Assembly (NCBI GenBank): GCA_903892355.1
Contig: CAITIE010000152.1
Span: 1-38,975 of the forward strand
From: an uncultured Pirellula sp.
GTDB taxonomy: Bacteria > Planctomycetota > Planctomycetia > Pirellulales > Pirellulaceae
Direction of reading: 5' to 3'
Length of the DNA: 38,975 bases
The notes beneath the pieces are model-generated. The model was given only the letters and a program-made list of their open reading frames with translations. It searched no databases and was not told the DNA's origin. A program made the position numbers and the translations under genes. This document shows positions 17,800 through 26,400 of the stretch, piece after piece. Position 1 is the stretch's first letter. Every line of letters starts with the position of its first letter.

Positions 17800-17898
17800 G
17801 ATGCATGGTATGCGCGAGAGACGCTACCACAAGCGATCCACAACCAGTGTAACCCAATACCTTCAGGTTTGCGTGTGCTGCTGCAATTGCACAATCCA

Positions 17899-18234
17899 CT
17901 AGGATTGTGATGCGTTGGTCAGATCGCGGCGATAGAACTCGCGGCGGTAGAGAAAGGTGGGGAGAGCGAAGCAGATTCCCACCAAAAAGATCGCGGCGAA
18001 ATGGAAAAGAAAGCCAGGCATTTTTAATCGCTTGGCCTCATTCGCCATCCATACCGTCGCCGCGGTCGCGGTGATCATCAGATCCCATGAGAAGCCGGAG
18101 ATCACCCAAGTCGCAAATGGTGCTGCAAAGAACTCAGACCACGCCGATTCGGGCCGCTGTGTGAAATGGATTCCGAAGCAGATCATCGGTGCGACAAGTC
18201 CGATTGTGGATAAAAGCAAGTAAACCTGTTTCAT
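17899..18234 (-). CDS. DUF2834 small membrane protein
   Basis: A 111-residue protein with three predicted membrane spans (about 3-22, 38-60 and 75-95). The central FAAPFATWVISGFSWDLMIT segment matches the DUF2834 family of small bacterial membrane proteins, whose function is unknown. It is encoded about 100 bp upstream of the giant ThuA-like gene on the same strand and may share its transcript. A doubled 17-bp element lies immediately upstream. The Shine-Dalgarno is weak. Confidence 0.8.
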   Translation of the reverse strand: MKQVYLLLSTIGLVAPMICFGIHFTQRPESAWSEFFAAPFATWVISGFSWDLMITATAATVWMANEAKRLKMPGFLFHFAAIFLVGICFALPTFLYRREFYRRDLTNASQS

Positions 18235-18250
18235 CGTGCTGCTCTATGGT

Positions 18251-18286
18251 GTTAACGGCCCTAGGAGTTGTTAACGGCCCTAGGAG
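18251..18286. repeat. Two direct 17-bp repeats upstream of the DUF2834 gene
   Basis: GTTAACGGCCCTAGGAG occurs at 18251-18267 and 18270-18286 (period 19 bp). Each unit contains the small palindromes GTTAAC and CCTAGG. They lie 17-52 bp upstream of the DUF2834 start and just downstream of cysS, so they could be a doubled regulator site or a slippage duplication. Confidence 0.8.
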
Positions 18287-18325
18287 GTCAACATCTCGGC
18301 GGTCGCGTTTTGGGGATGAGTGAAC

Positions 18326-19888
18326 TCAGGTTCGGTTGATTTGCCAGGTCGTTCCTTGCTTGCCATCTTGGGTTGTTATACCGATAGCTCCGAGTCCATC
18401 TCGCACGGCATCGGATGTCGCAAAATCCTTGCGAGCCCGAGCTTCCGCTCGAAGCTTGAGGACCAACTCCATCAGTCCGCTGACGATGGCTGCGCTGCTA
18501 TCGGATCCGGATGCTTTGGGTACAGGCTTCATGAAGATCCCGAGCAAGGCGGAGAGTTCCCTCAGGATACTGAGGGCGGACTGCAGCTCGGTAATTGCCG
18601 TTGCCGATTTTGTTTCTTCGAGCTTCTCTTGGTCGAGCCAGCGATTGATGGCGCGGGCCATTTCGAACAGATCCGCGGTTGCGCCACCGGTATTGAAGTC
18701 GTCATCCATCTTGCCCAAGAACGAGTTGCGCAGCTCGATGCATTGGGCTTGAAGGGGAGTTGGCGCACTGGGTGCGTGGAACTCCGAGCGTTTCTTGCAA
18801 TAAGCGATGGTGTAGACCGAGGATCCTGAGATGCGTTCGTAGCGATCGAAGAGTCGGTAGAACGTTTCCAAGGAAGCGCCGGCTTCGGAAAGGGGTTCGT
18901 CGCCAAAGACGGTAGTGGACCGATAATGAGATCGGAGGAGGAAGAATCGTATCCGTTCGCCAGTGTGCTTGGCGATCAACGAGGCGAGGCCCCCGGCTCC
19001 TTTGCTGCGCGATATTTTCCCGGAGACATCGTCGGCGCCGCCATCGCGATCCGATCGACCACCGACTTTCCCCGAATCGTTGGCAGCGCGCATGAGACCA
19101 TTGTGCATCCAGTATTTAACCATTGGCTGCCCGTGGCAGCATCGGCTTTGAGCCATTTCGTTTTCGTGATGCGGGAAAACCAAATCGAGTCCACCGCCGT
19201 GGATATCAAAGGTTTTTCCAAGGATCCCGCGGCTCATGGCGGAGCATTCGATATGCCAACCGGGACGTCCATTGCCCCAGGGACTCGGCCAACTCGGTTC
19301 GCCTGGCTTGGTGGATTTCCAAAGTGCGAAATCGCCTGCGGATCGTTTTCTCGAGGCCGCTTCGCCCCCCTCGCCTTGTTGGTCGTCTGCGGTCCGGTTG
19401 CTGAGTCGTCCGTATTCAGGGTCTTTGGTTACGTCGAAGAAGACGTCGCCGCTACTCTCGTAAGCAAATCCTCGCGAGATGAGCTCTTGCACGAACTGGA
19501 TAATTTCCCCCATAGAATCGGTGGCGCGTGGCATGCGGTCGATTTGGTCGACTCCCAGCGATTGCAGATTGGATAGGTAGTCTGCCGTCATCTGCGTCGC
19601 GAGTTGGAACATCGAGATTCCCTTTTCGCGAGATTTCACGATCAGTTTATCATCGACATCGGTAATGTTGACTACCCATGTCACGTCGTACCCGCAATAG
19701 ACCAAGTACCGCTTGACCGTGTCGAAGATCACCGGTCCCACCATATGCCCGATGTGGGCTTCGGCGTATACCGTCGGCCCGCAGAGGTACATTCCAACAT
19801 GTCCTGGAACCAATGTTTCGAAAGGTTCCTTGGTTTTCGAAAGGGTGTTGTAAACGCGGAGTGGGTATACCGTGGGGGTGTCAGGCAT
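18326..19888 (-). CDS. cysS: Cysteine--tRNA ligase
   Basis: A 520-residue class-I aminoacyl-tRNA synthetase that charges tRNA-Cys in the cytoplasm. Visible motifs: the zinc ligand Cys36 in YLCGPTVY, the HIGH box at 45-48 (AHIGHMVGP), [12 protein letters not shown] and [11 protein letters not shown] around the remaining zinc ligands, and a KMSKS equivalent [10 protein letters not shown] at 291-295. The KMSKS loop is preceded by an extra Gly/Asp/Arg-rich insertion of about 25 residues (about 267-290), and its consensus Met and second Lys are replaced by Ile and Arg. The frame is open to 20113, but residues before the ATG at 19888 show no homology and would run into the divergent phosphatase gene; [17 protein letters not shown] is the standard N-terminus. 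No Shine-Dalgarno is seen. Confidence 0.95.
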   Translation of the reverse strand: MPDTPTVYPLRVYNTLSKTKEPFETLVPGHVGMYLCGPTVYAEAHIGHMVGPVIFDTVKRYLVYCGYDVTWVVNITDVDDKLIVKSREKGISMFQLATQMTADYLSNLQSLGVDQIDRMPRATDSMGEIIQFVQELISRGFAYESSGDVFFDVTKDPEYGRLSNRTADDQQGEGGEAASRKRSAGDFALWKSTKPGEPSWPSPWGNGRPGWHIECSAMSRGILGKTFDIHGGGLDLVFPHHENEMAQSRCCHGQPMVKYWMHNGLMRAANDSGKVGGRSDRDGGADDVSGKISRSKGAGGLASLIAKHTGERIRFFLLRSHYRSTTVFGDEPLSEAGASLETFYRLFDRYERISGSSVYTIAYCKKRSEFHAPSAPTPLQAQCIELRNSFLGKMDDDFNTGGATADLFEMARAINRWLDQEKLEETKSATAITELQSALSILRELSALLGIFMKPVPKASGSDSSAAIVSGLMELVLKLRAEARARKDFATSDAVRDGLGAIGITTQDGKQGTTWQINRT

Positions 19889-20133
19889 GGCAATTTGCTG
19901 TGGAACGCGTTGCAAGGAAACACATCGTTGTAGGAATCTAGGGTAGATTAGAAGGATAAAGCAAAATCGGGTTGCCGGAAATCCGTCTGAGCCTACCGGC
20001 TTGGAGGTTAGCGATTCCCGCGTGAGGCGTCCATCGCAATCCGTGCGGATAGCCATCAATTCAAGATCCATGCGAAGTCGGCGGCAATCGAAGCTACCTC
20101 TCCCTTTCCCCATGTTTTCTCAATACACCCCCT

Positions 20134-21138
20134 ATGAGTCGAGTTCCGATTGAAACGTTTGGGATCACCGACCGCGGTATCGTTCGGGACGAAAACCAAG
20201 ATCAATTCTTTATTGCGGAATTGAGTCGTCGTTTGCAGATGCGGGCGAGTTCGCTTCCCATCGCGGCAAATTCGACCCTGGCCGGCTCCTCGCTCGGCTT
20301 GGTCATGATGGTGGCCGATGGGATGGGCGGGCATCGCGGCGGGCAAGAGGCGAGCGGATTGGCGATCCGCTTTTTCCTTGCGTCGATCTTGAATCGGTTG
20401 CGATGGAACCATCCATCGAGCCTCGGTGATGACGCCGACCTCGTAGAGGATCTGAAGTTGATGCTCACTCAAGCCCATCGAGAGATCCAAAGGCAATCGG
20501 AGGTGGATCGCAGCTTGGAGGGAATGGGGACGACGTTTACCTTGGCGTATATCGCCTGGCCCAGGATGATCGTTCTCCATGCTGGAGATACTCGATGCTA
20601 TCTGTATCGTCGAGGGGAGCTAACTTTGCTGACTCACGATCATACGCTTGCAAACCAAATGGTTCAAAATGGTCGCTTGGATGCCGACGCCGCTGAGCGA
20701 TCGCGGTGGTCGAACGTGTTGGTCAACGCTTTGGGCGCAGGGGCGAGCGAGGTCTTTGCCGACATCACCAAAGTCGAGTTGCTGGCTGACGACATCATCT
20801 TGCTGTGCAGCGATGGTTTGAACAAGCATGTCGATGACCGTACGATTCGCTCTGTACTGTCCGCTACCTCGGATCCTACCAAACTATGTGAAACCTTAGT
20901 GGCGATGGCAAAGGATGGCGGAGGGACGGATAACGTCACGGTCGTTGCTGCCCGATGTCGCGATGTGAGAACGGTTCATACCATGCAGATCCACACCTCT
21001 TCCGATACCGAGGAGTCCCTATTCCAGGAGTTACCGTTTCCAACCGAAGACGTGGATACATCCCGGGATGAGCGGGTCACCTTCGCAACCTCGGAGTATT
21101 CCGATACGCCTACCCGAGATATGGAGCGACCATGTTGA
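20134..21138 (+). CDS. PP2C-family serine/threonine protein phosphatase
   Basis: A 334-residue soluble phosphatase (PPM/PP2C). Motifs in order: the arginine and acidic metal-site region RDENQDQFF (18-26), VADGMGGHRGG (60-70) with Asp62 and Gly63, GTTFTLAYI (132-140), HAGDTRCYLYRRG (149-161), LLCSDGLNKHV (223-233) with Asp227, and GGTDNVTVVAAR (263-274) with Asp266. All metal-binding aspartates are present, so it should be active; the family removes phosphate from Ser/Thr and usually opposes Hanks-type kinases. None is encoded in this window. The last 55 residues are an acidic, probably disordered tail. It is divergent from cysS and followed by another phosphatase. No clear Shine-Dalgarno. Confidence 0.92.
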   Translation: MSRVPIETFGITDRGIVRDENQDQFFIAELSRRLQMRASSLPIAANSTLAGSSLGLVMMVADGMGGHRGGQEASGLAIRFFLASILNRLRWNHPSSLGDDADLVEDLKLMLTQAHREIQRQSEVDRSLEGMGTTFTLAYIAWPRMIVLHAGDTRCYLYRRGELTLLTHDHTLANQMVQNGRLDADAAERSRWSNVLVNALGAGASEVFADITKVELLADDIILLCSDGLNKHVDDRTIRSVLSATSDPTKLCETLVAMAKDGGGTDNVTVVAARCRDVRTVHTMQIHTSSDTEESLFQELPFPTEDVDTSRDERVTFATSEYSDTPTRDMERPC

Positions 21139-21292
21139 GCTGAGGCGATTGTTCGGATCTATCCTTGGGTCGGCTCGGAACCGCCCAAAGGAAAAACGCA
21201 TAAAAGGGGTAGACTAACGTCATGGCTGTAGGTCTCCCCGACGATTAGAATCTGCCAAAGGCGTCCGTTCTTACCACTGTCACAGCCAATCC

Positions 21293-21826
21293 ATGCACCC
21301 ACTTCTTTCAAAAGCCTTATTCCTGCCGACATTCATTTGGAATTTCGGCATGGCACGTGTGTTTCATCGGAGACATTGGTGGGATCGCGTTGACGAACAT
21401 GTGATCTTGGGAGCGTTGCCATTGAGACGGGATGTCCCCAAGATGGCCGACCAAGGCGTTCGCGGGGTGATCAATATGTGTCGCGAGTACCGTGGGCCAT
21501 TGAAGGACTATGCGCGTTTTGGGATCGAACAGCTTTGGTTGCCGACGGTCGATTTCAATCCGCCGAGTTTTGAGGATACTTGCAAGGGCGTAGAGTTTTT
21601 GCAGGAGCATGTTCAGCGTGGGCAGGTCGTGTATGTCCATTGCAAAGCGGGCCGAGCACGAAGCGCCACCGTTGTGATCTGCTGGCTGATCAAATACAAA
21701 CGCATGTCGCCAGAAAATGCGCAATTGCATTTGATCCAGTGCCGGCCGCATGTGAATGCAAAGTTATTGGAGCGACCGGTGGTACAACAATTTATCCGAG
21801 AGCAACAATACAGTGCTCCTCAGTAA
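21293..21826 (+). CDS. PTPMT1-like dual-specificity phosphatase (probable phosphatidylglycerophosphatase)
   Basis: A 177-residue cysteine-based phosphatase. The active-site loop is HCKAGRARSAT at 116-126, with the nucleophile Cys117 and Arg123; the probable general acid is Asp87 in PTVDFNPPS. Beyond the signature, RVDEHVILGALPLR near the N-terminus and QGVRGVINMCREY follow the eukaryotic mitochondrial PTPMT1 pattern, an enzyme that dephosphorylates phosphatidylglycerophosphate in cardiolipin synthesis. A hydrophobic N-terminal stretch (about 8-20) could give membrane association. It lies 154 bp after the PP2C gene on the same strand and may be co-transcribed. Family call is strong; the lipid substrate is inferred. 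Confidence 0.85.
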   Translation: MHPLLSKALFLPTFIWNFGMARVFHRRHWWDRVDEHVILGALPLRRDVPKMADQGVRGVINMCREYRGPLKDYARFGIEQLWLPTVDFNPPSFEDTCKGVEFLQEHVQRGQVVYVHCKAGRARSATVVICWLIKYKRMSPENAQLHLIQCRPHVNAKLLERPVVQQFIREQQYSAPQ

Positions 21827-21974
21827 GCAGAAAGGCGTCAGCCAGTGGCGTGGTGATAGTGACTACCATCCTCGCCAGTGTCACGGGGTCTTACGTCCCC
21901 CAAAGACACCGAAGGCTAGCGCCAAAGTCGCTCACGAAACCCACCGAGCGTATCCATGAACAACATCACCAACT

Positions 21975-23420
21975 TTACGGCTTAGCCACCCAATTCTTCA
22001 GCAATGATCCATCCGCAGCGTTCCAAACGCGGACAGATCCATCGATCCCCCCGGTCGCTAACTTGTTCGTAGTTGGGCTGTAGGCCACCGATACGACCCA
22101 GTCCTCATGTCCTGGGATTTTTAGCGAAACCGCGTTACTGCTCAAGTCGATCTTCACCCAATGCTTATCCGCACATGGGACGATGACCGATTGATCGATC
22201 TTGAGCAATTTCGCTGGCTCTCCACCCAAGGCAACCTCCGCAATCTTCTTGGCACCTTCGAGTTCCCAGCGATGCCACTTGTTATCAGCTCCAACACTCA
22301 TCCATTGCGCGCCATCTCCAATCGAGGCGATTCCACGCACGGCTGCAGCATGGCCTGGATAGCTCACCAGCAGATCTCCAGTCTCCGCATCGATGACCTT
22401 GGCGGATTTGTCTCGGCTCGACGAGCCTAACCGCTTGCCATCATCGCTATACGCCAATTGCGTCACCCAATCGGCATGGCTAGCGATCGACTTGCGCTGC
22501 TCCATCTTGTCCAAATCGATAATCCGAATCGTGTTGTCTGCCAATGCCACCGCCAACTCGTTTTTGCCCGGTCGCATGGCGCAATCCAGTACCACATCGT
22601 TCGAGCGAGCCAAAACATGCTGAGTAACTCCGGAGTTTCGATCGATCAATCGCAACTCCCCCTTGGCACCAGGAGTACCGCCACCCACCGCCAACACATT
22701 CCCTCCGCTCAAGCCTAGCAGGGTATAAGCTCGTTGCACTTGGTTGGGTAATCTACCCACCAGTTGACCTTCTACAGGATTCCAAACGAGAGCCTCGTGA
22801 TACCCCGAGGAGATCAACTGGTTGCCGTCGGGCGAGAAACTCAGCGCGGTGATTGGCAATGCATTCGGATAATGCTCGGGTGATTTGGCCGTAGCCGCGG
22901 GCGGGATCACCAACCAGAGCGGATCGCTCATCGCAACTCCGTCCAGCTTTGCTCCTTCGTCCATCCATTTCGCGATCAATTCGACGTGTTCAGAAGCGAG
23001 TGGCTCGCTTTCGGCCGGCATTTGAATATCCGGATCGTGAGAACGGATCCGCTGCACGATTTCGCTGTCAGCGCTCTTCATCGGGACAACGGGATTGTTC
23101 CCACCATCACCCGGCTTGAGCATCTGCTCGGCTGCATCGAGACGATAGCCACCCTCCGCCCGCTTGGCACCATGACATGCGACACAATGTTCCTGCAAAA
23201 TAGGAGCGATCTGTTCTTTGAAAGAAACCGGAGCTTGTGCAAAAAGTGAATTGGCCTCGAATCCGCATACACCCGATACAGCGATCAGCAACGGCCATCC
23301 GAACGCAGCCAAACTCCGGTAATAAATCCATTTCGACGAAACATCCAAGAATCGATAAGCTTTTTTACGAATACTCAAGGTGCTGACTCTCGCAGAGGCG
23401 AATTGCCTATCAAATTGCAT
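21975..23420 (-). CDS. Planctomycete cytochrome C (PSCyt1) and WD40-repeat protein
   Basis: A 481-residue exported protein. A longish N-terminus leads into a hydrophobic signal or anchor at about 37-60. A planctomycete cytochrome C domain follows with CVACH at 79-83 in FKEQIAPILQEHCVACHGAK, and then a beta-propeller of WD40 repeats at about 185-478 (ITALSFSPDGNQLISSGY; VTQLAYSDDGKRLGSSSRDK; VVSVAYSPTTNKLATGGIDG). It starts 2 bp after the TAA of the 1,579-residue DUF1549/DUF1553 gene, so it is translationally coupled to it. It is probably a surface electron-transfer or scaffold partner of that protein. The start has no Shine-Dalgarno of its own, which fits coupling. Confidence 0.9.
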   Translation of the reverse strand: MQFDRQFASARVSTLSIRKKAYRFLDVSSKWIYYRSLAAFGWPLLIAVSGVCGFEANSLFAQAPVSFKEQIAPILQEHCVACHGAKRAEGGYRLDAAEQMLKPGDGGNNPVVPMKSADSEIVQRIRSHDPDIQMPAESEPLASEHVELIAKWMDEGAKLDGVAMSDPLWLVIPPAATAKSPEHYPNALPITALSFSPDGNQLISSGYHEALVWNPVEGQLVGRLPNQVQRAYTLLGLSGGNVLAVGGGTPGAKGELRLIDRNSGVTQHVLARSNDVVLDCAMRPGKNELAVALADNTIRIIDLDKMEQRKSIASHADWVTQLAYSDDGKRLGSSSRDKSAKVIDAETGDLLVSYPGHAAAVRGIASIGDGAQWMSVGADNKWHRWELEGAKKIAEVALGGEPAKLLKIDQSVIVPCADKHWVKIDLSSNAVSLKIPGHEDWVVSVAYSPTTNKLATGGIDGSVRVWNAADGSLLKNWVAKP

Positions 23421-23422
23421 TC

Positions 23423-26400
23423 TTAGTGCTGGAACAAAAACTCATCTGTGTTGATCAATACCCAACATAGATCTTCAAGCCCCGCGATCGGATCCGGTTT
23501 GGATTGGCAATGCTTGACCGCTTCCGCCAGCTCTTCGGGCGTCGGGTTACGGCATAATCCGGCGAGATACATCTCGCGAACAACCTCCTCCAGGGGTTTG
23601 CCCGCTGCGACACCCTTCCGGAATCGGTTATTGGGATTCCGGAGTTTCTCGTAAATGGTCGAGCCGTTAAACAGTTCGATAGCCATGCTCAAGTTGGAGT
23701 CCTCCGAGCGCTCACATGCACAAACCGTGGAGCGTTCCGGTTGGCCAAAAACTTTGAGAAAGTCCACTTTCGCAAGATCGGGAGCAGGGATCTGTGTCGC
23801 TTTGGTCCCCGGAGGCAAGGTCCCATAGTTTTGTTCGACTTGTGTCAGATGGTTGATGGCATCGAGCAGTTGCTCGGCCCCGAGCAACCTGGGCTGCTGA
23901 TGGGAAAAATAAAGGGTATCTTTCTCATTAAGTGAATTGGTTTCGAAGGTGGATTGATAGGTCCTGCTTTGAAGTATCGTGCGGATCAATGCCTTGCGAT
24001 CGAAGCCCGAGTCGACGAAGGATTTGGTGAGTGCGTCGAGCAGAGGCCGATTGGTGGGTGGATTGGAATCCCGAAAATCATCGATCGGATCGACGATGCC
24101 TCGAGCGAATAATTGACTCCAAATCCGATTGGCTTCGACCCTCGCCAGGTACGGGTTGTCCGGTCGAACCAGCCAATCGACGAATGCAAGGCGTCGATCG
24201 GCCGCTGGATCGAGTGCCAACTCGCCGGAGACCGGAACCCATGGTTTCATAGTCTGCCCTGTTCGAGGCTGGACAACTTCGCCACTACCGCTGGACCAAA
24301 CCAACATTTCATTAGGCCGCTGCGTTTTCTTCCGCTGAACGCGTTGAAAAAACGCGCCCAATCCGTAGTAGTTGTCTTGCGTCCAACGTTCGAAAGGATG
24401 GTTGTGGCACTTCGCACATTGCAACCTCGCACCGAGGAACACTTGGGATATCGTCTCAACGCAATCATTCATATCCCCAGCCGTGCGGTAAAAATTCGCT
24501 GGTGGATTGGAATACGTACTGCCGCTCGCCGAGAGGAGCTGCTTGGCAAACTCGTTGTACGGCATGTTATCGCGAATCGATTGTTCCACCCATCGATGGT
24601 ATTTGTACACACCATCGTTCCCGACACTCTTGCCTGTCAATCGAAGCAGGTCCCCCCACTTCATCGCCCAGAATTTGGCATGCTCAGGGCGTTCGAGCAA
24701 ACCGTCGATCAGGCGATTGCGTTTATCACCGTTTGTATCTGACAGGAAAGCAGTGGTTTCCTCAACACTTGGCAGAATACCGACAAGGTCCAGGTAAACT
24801 CGGCGCAGGAAGACTTCGTCGGTGCAAACGGAGGCGGGAACATATTGCAATTGACGCAGTTTGGCATCCACCAAGGTATCGACAAAGTTCACCTCTGGAA
24901 GGGATTTCCATTCGAATCCTGGGATCTGATCAACAAACATGAAAGGCACCGACTCGATATGCTCCAAGTACCTCGCCATGATCACCGACTCACCCCGCGC
25001 AACTGGCGTAACGCGTCCTAGTGTTGATACCGTAGCCACGCTGGCGTTGGAGCTTTCAAAGACGCTGAGCGACGTCACATCACGAGTCTTTCCGTTCGCA
25101 TAATGGGCGACGACCACGAGTTGCTGCTCACCCCGATCACGCATCACAACACGCTGCGAATTGGGATAAACCTCCAACTTTACGCAGCGGCTTTGATCCG
25201 GTGGGTCGAGCGGGGCTCCTTGGGCGATCCAATCGCGAAGCAACGCATACGCTGCGTCTGACTTGTGGATCTGAACACCGCCCCCGTGAGGTACCTTCAT
25301 GAGCGGCTTGAGCAGCAGCAAGCTTTCATCGGGCGAGATCGTATTCAATCGCCGCTCCGCTTCTTCACGAACGAGAGTCAAGGTATCCAGTTGGCGATCG
25401 AAAGCGCGGAGCGACAACCGAAAATTCCCCTTGCCACTGGGCGAACCATGGCATGCACCCGAATTGCAACCTTGCTTTGACAGCGCAACCAATACTTCAT
25501 TCTCGAATTCGACGCGGGCAGGCTGCTCGAAATTCTCAACGGTGACTGGAATCACCGATCTCGAAGCACCCAGCTCAGCGACCAACTCGGCGGTTCCGTT
25601 TCCGGTCGGTACCACAACCCCATTCTGCCATTGGAACACAGCGGGATTGGAGGACGTCCATTTCGTCTTCTCGGTCCAATCTTGTGGATGATCCGCAGCA
25701 TCCCATCCCGTCAATACGACACGTGCTCGATCTCGAGAGCGATTGAGCGAGATTTTTAAGGGATACGGCTCCATGCGAATCGGCTGGCTCTCAGCGACAA
25801 TACGCACCGTATTGCTTGCCACTTTGTATTCGGTGTCGCCGATCTTGCTGGTCCCAGTGACCTGAAGAGCGACAGGGACCGCTGCCACGAACTCAGGTGC
25901 TAATTGCAGCCCGATGGTCGCCGACGACTGGTCAGCAGCAACCGTCACCGGCCCAGCCACCGTCATTCCCGCTGGCAAGTCCGAAAGACTTAACACAACA
26001 GGCTGCGGATTCTCACCTGACCTTTGAAGTCGAACATGGAGAGGAACGAGGGATCCAGCCAAAACATTCGCAGGTTGATCCACGGTCAATTGCAGTGGGT
26101 CGTACCAGGCGATCGGTATCGTGAAATTCTCGATGCGTCCGGAAGCCATCTGCCCATAGAGCGATACCGCAATTGCAGATGGACCGGACGAACCCGGCGA
26201 ATTGGGTGTCCGCGACAGAGTGAATTTGAGCGTGTCTTTGTCGAGAGCTGGCTGCACCGTCCAACCCTCAGGGCCAGTCGCCGATAAAACGGAAACAGGC
26301 TCTTTGAACTCAGGCACCAATCGCTTTACGGTCGCCGAGACCACATGCTGCTGCAGTGGCGTTGCCAAGGGGATCGACGCAGGATACTCCAACGAGAAAA

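Noticed and set aside
19889-20113. 75-residue N-terminal extension of cysS
   Set aside because: No synthetase homology, reaches into the divergent promoter region; the canonical N-terminus starts at 19888.
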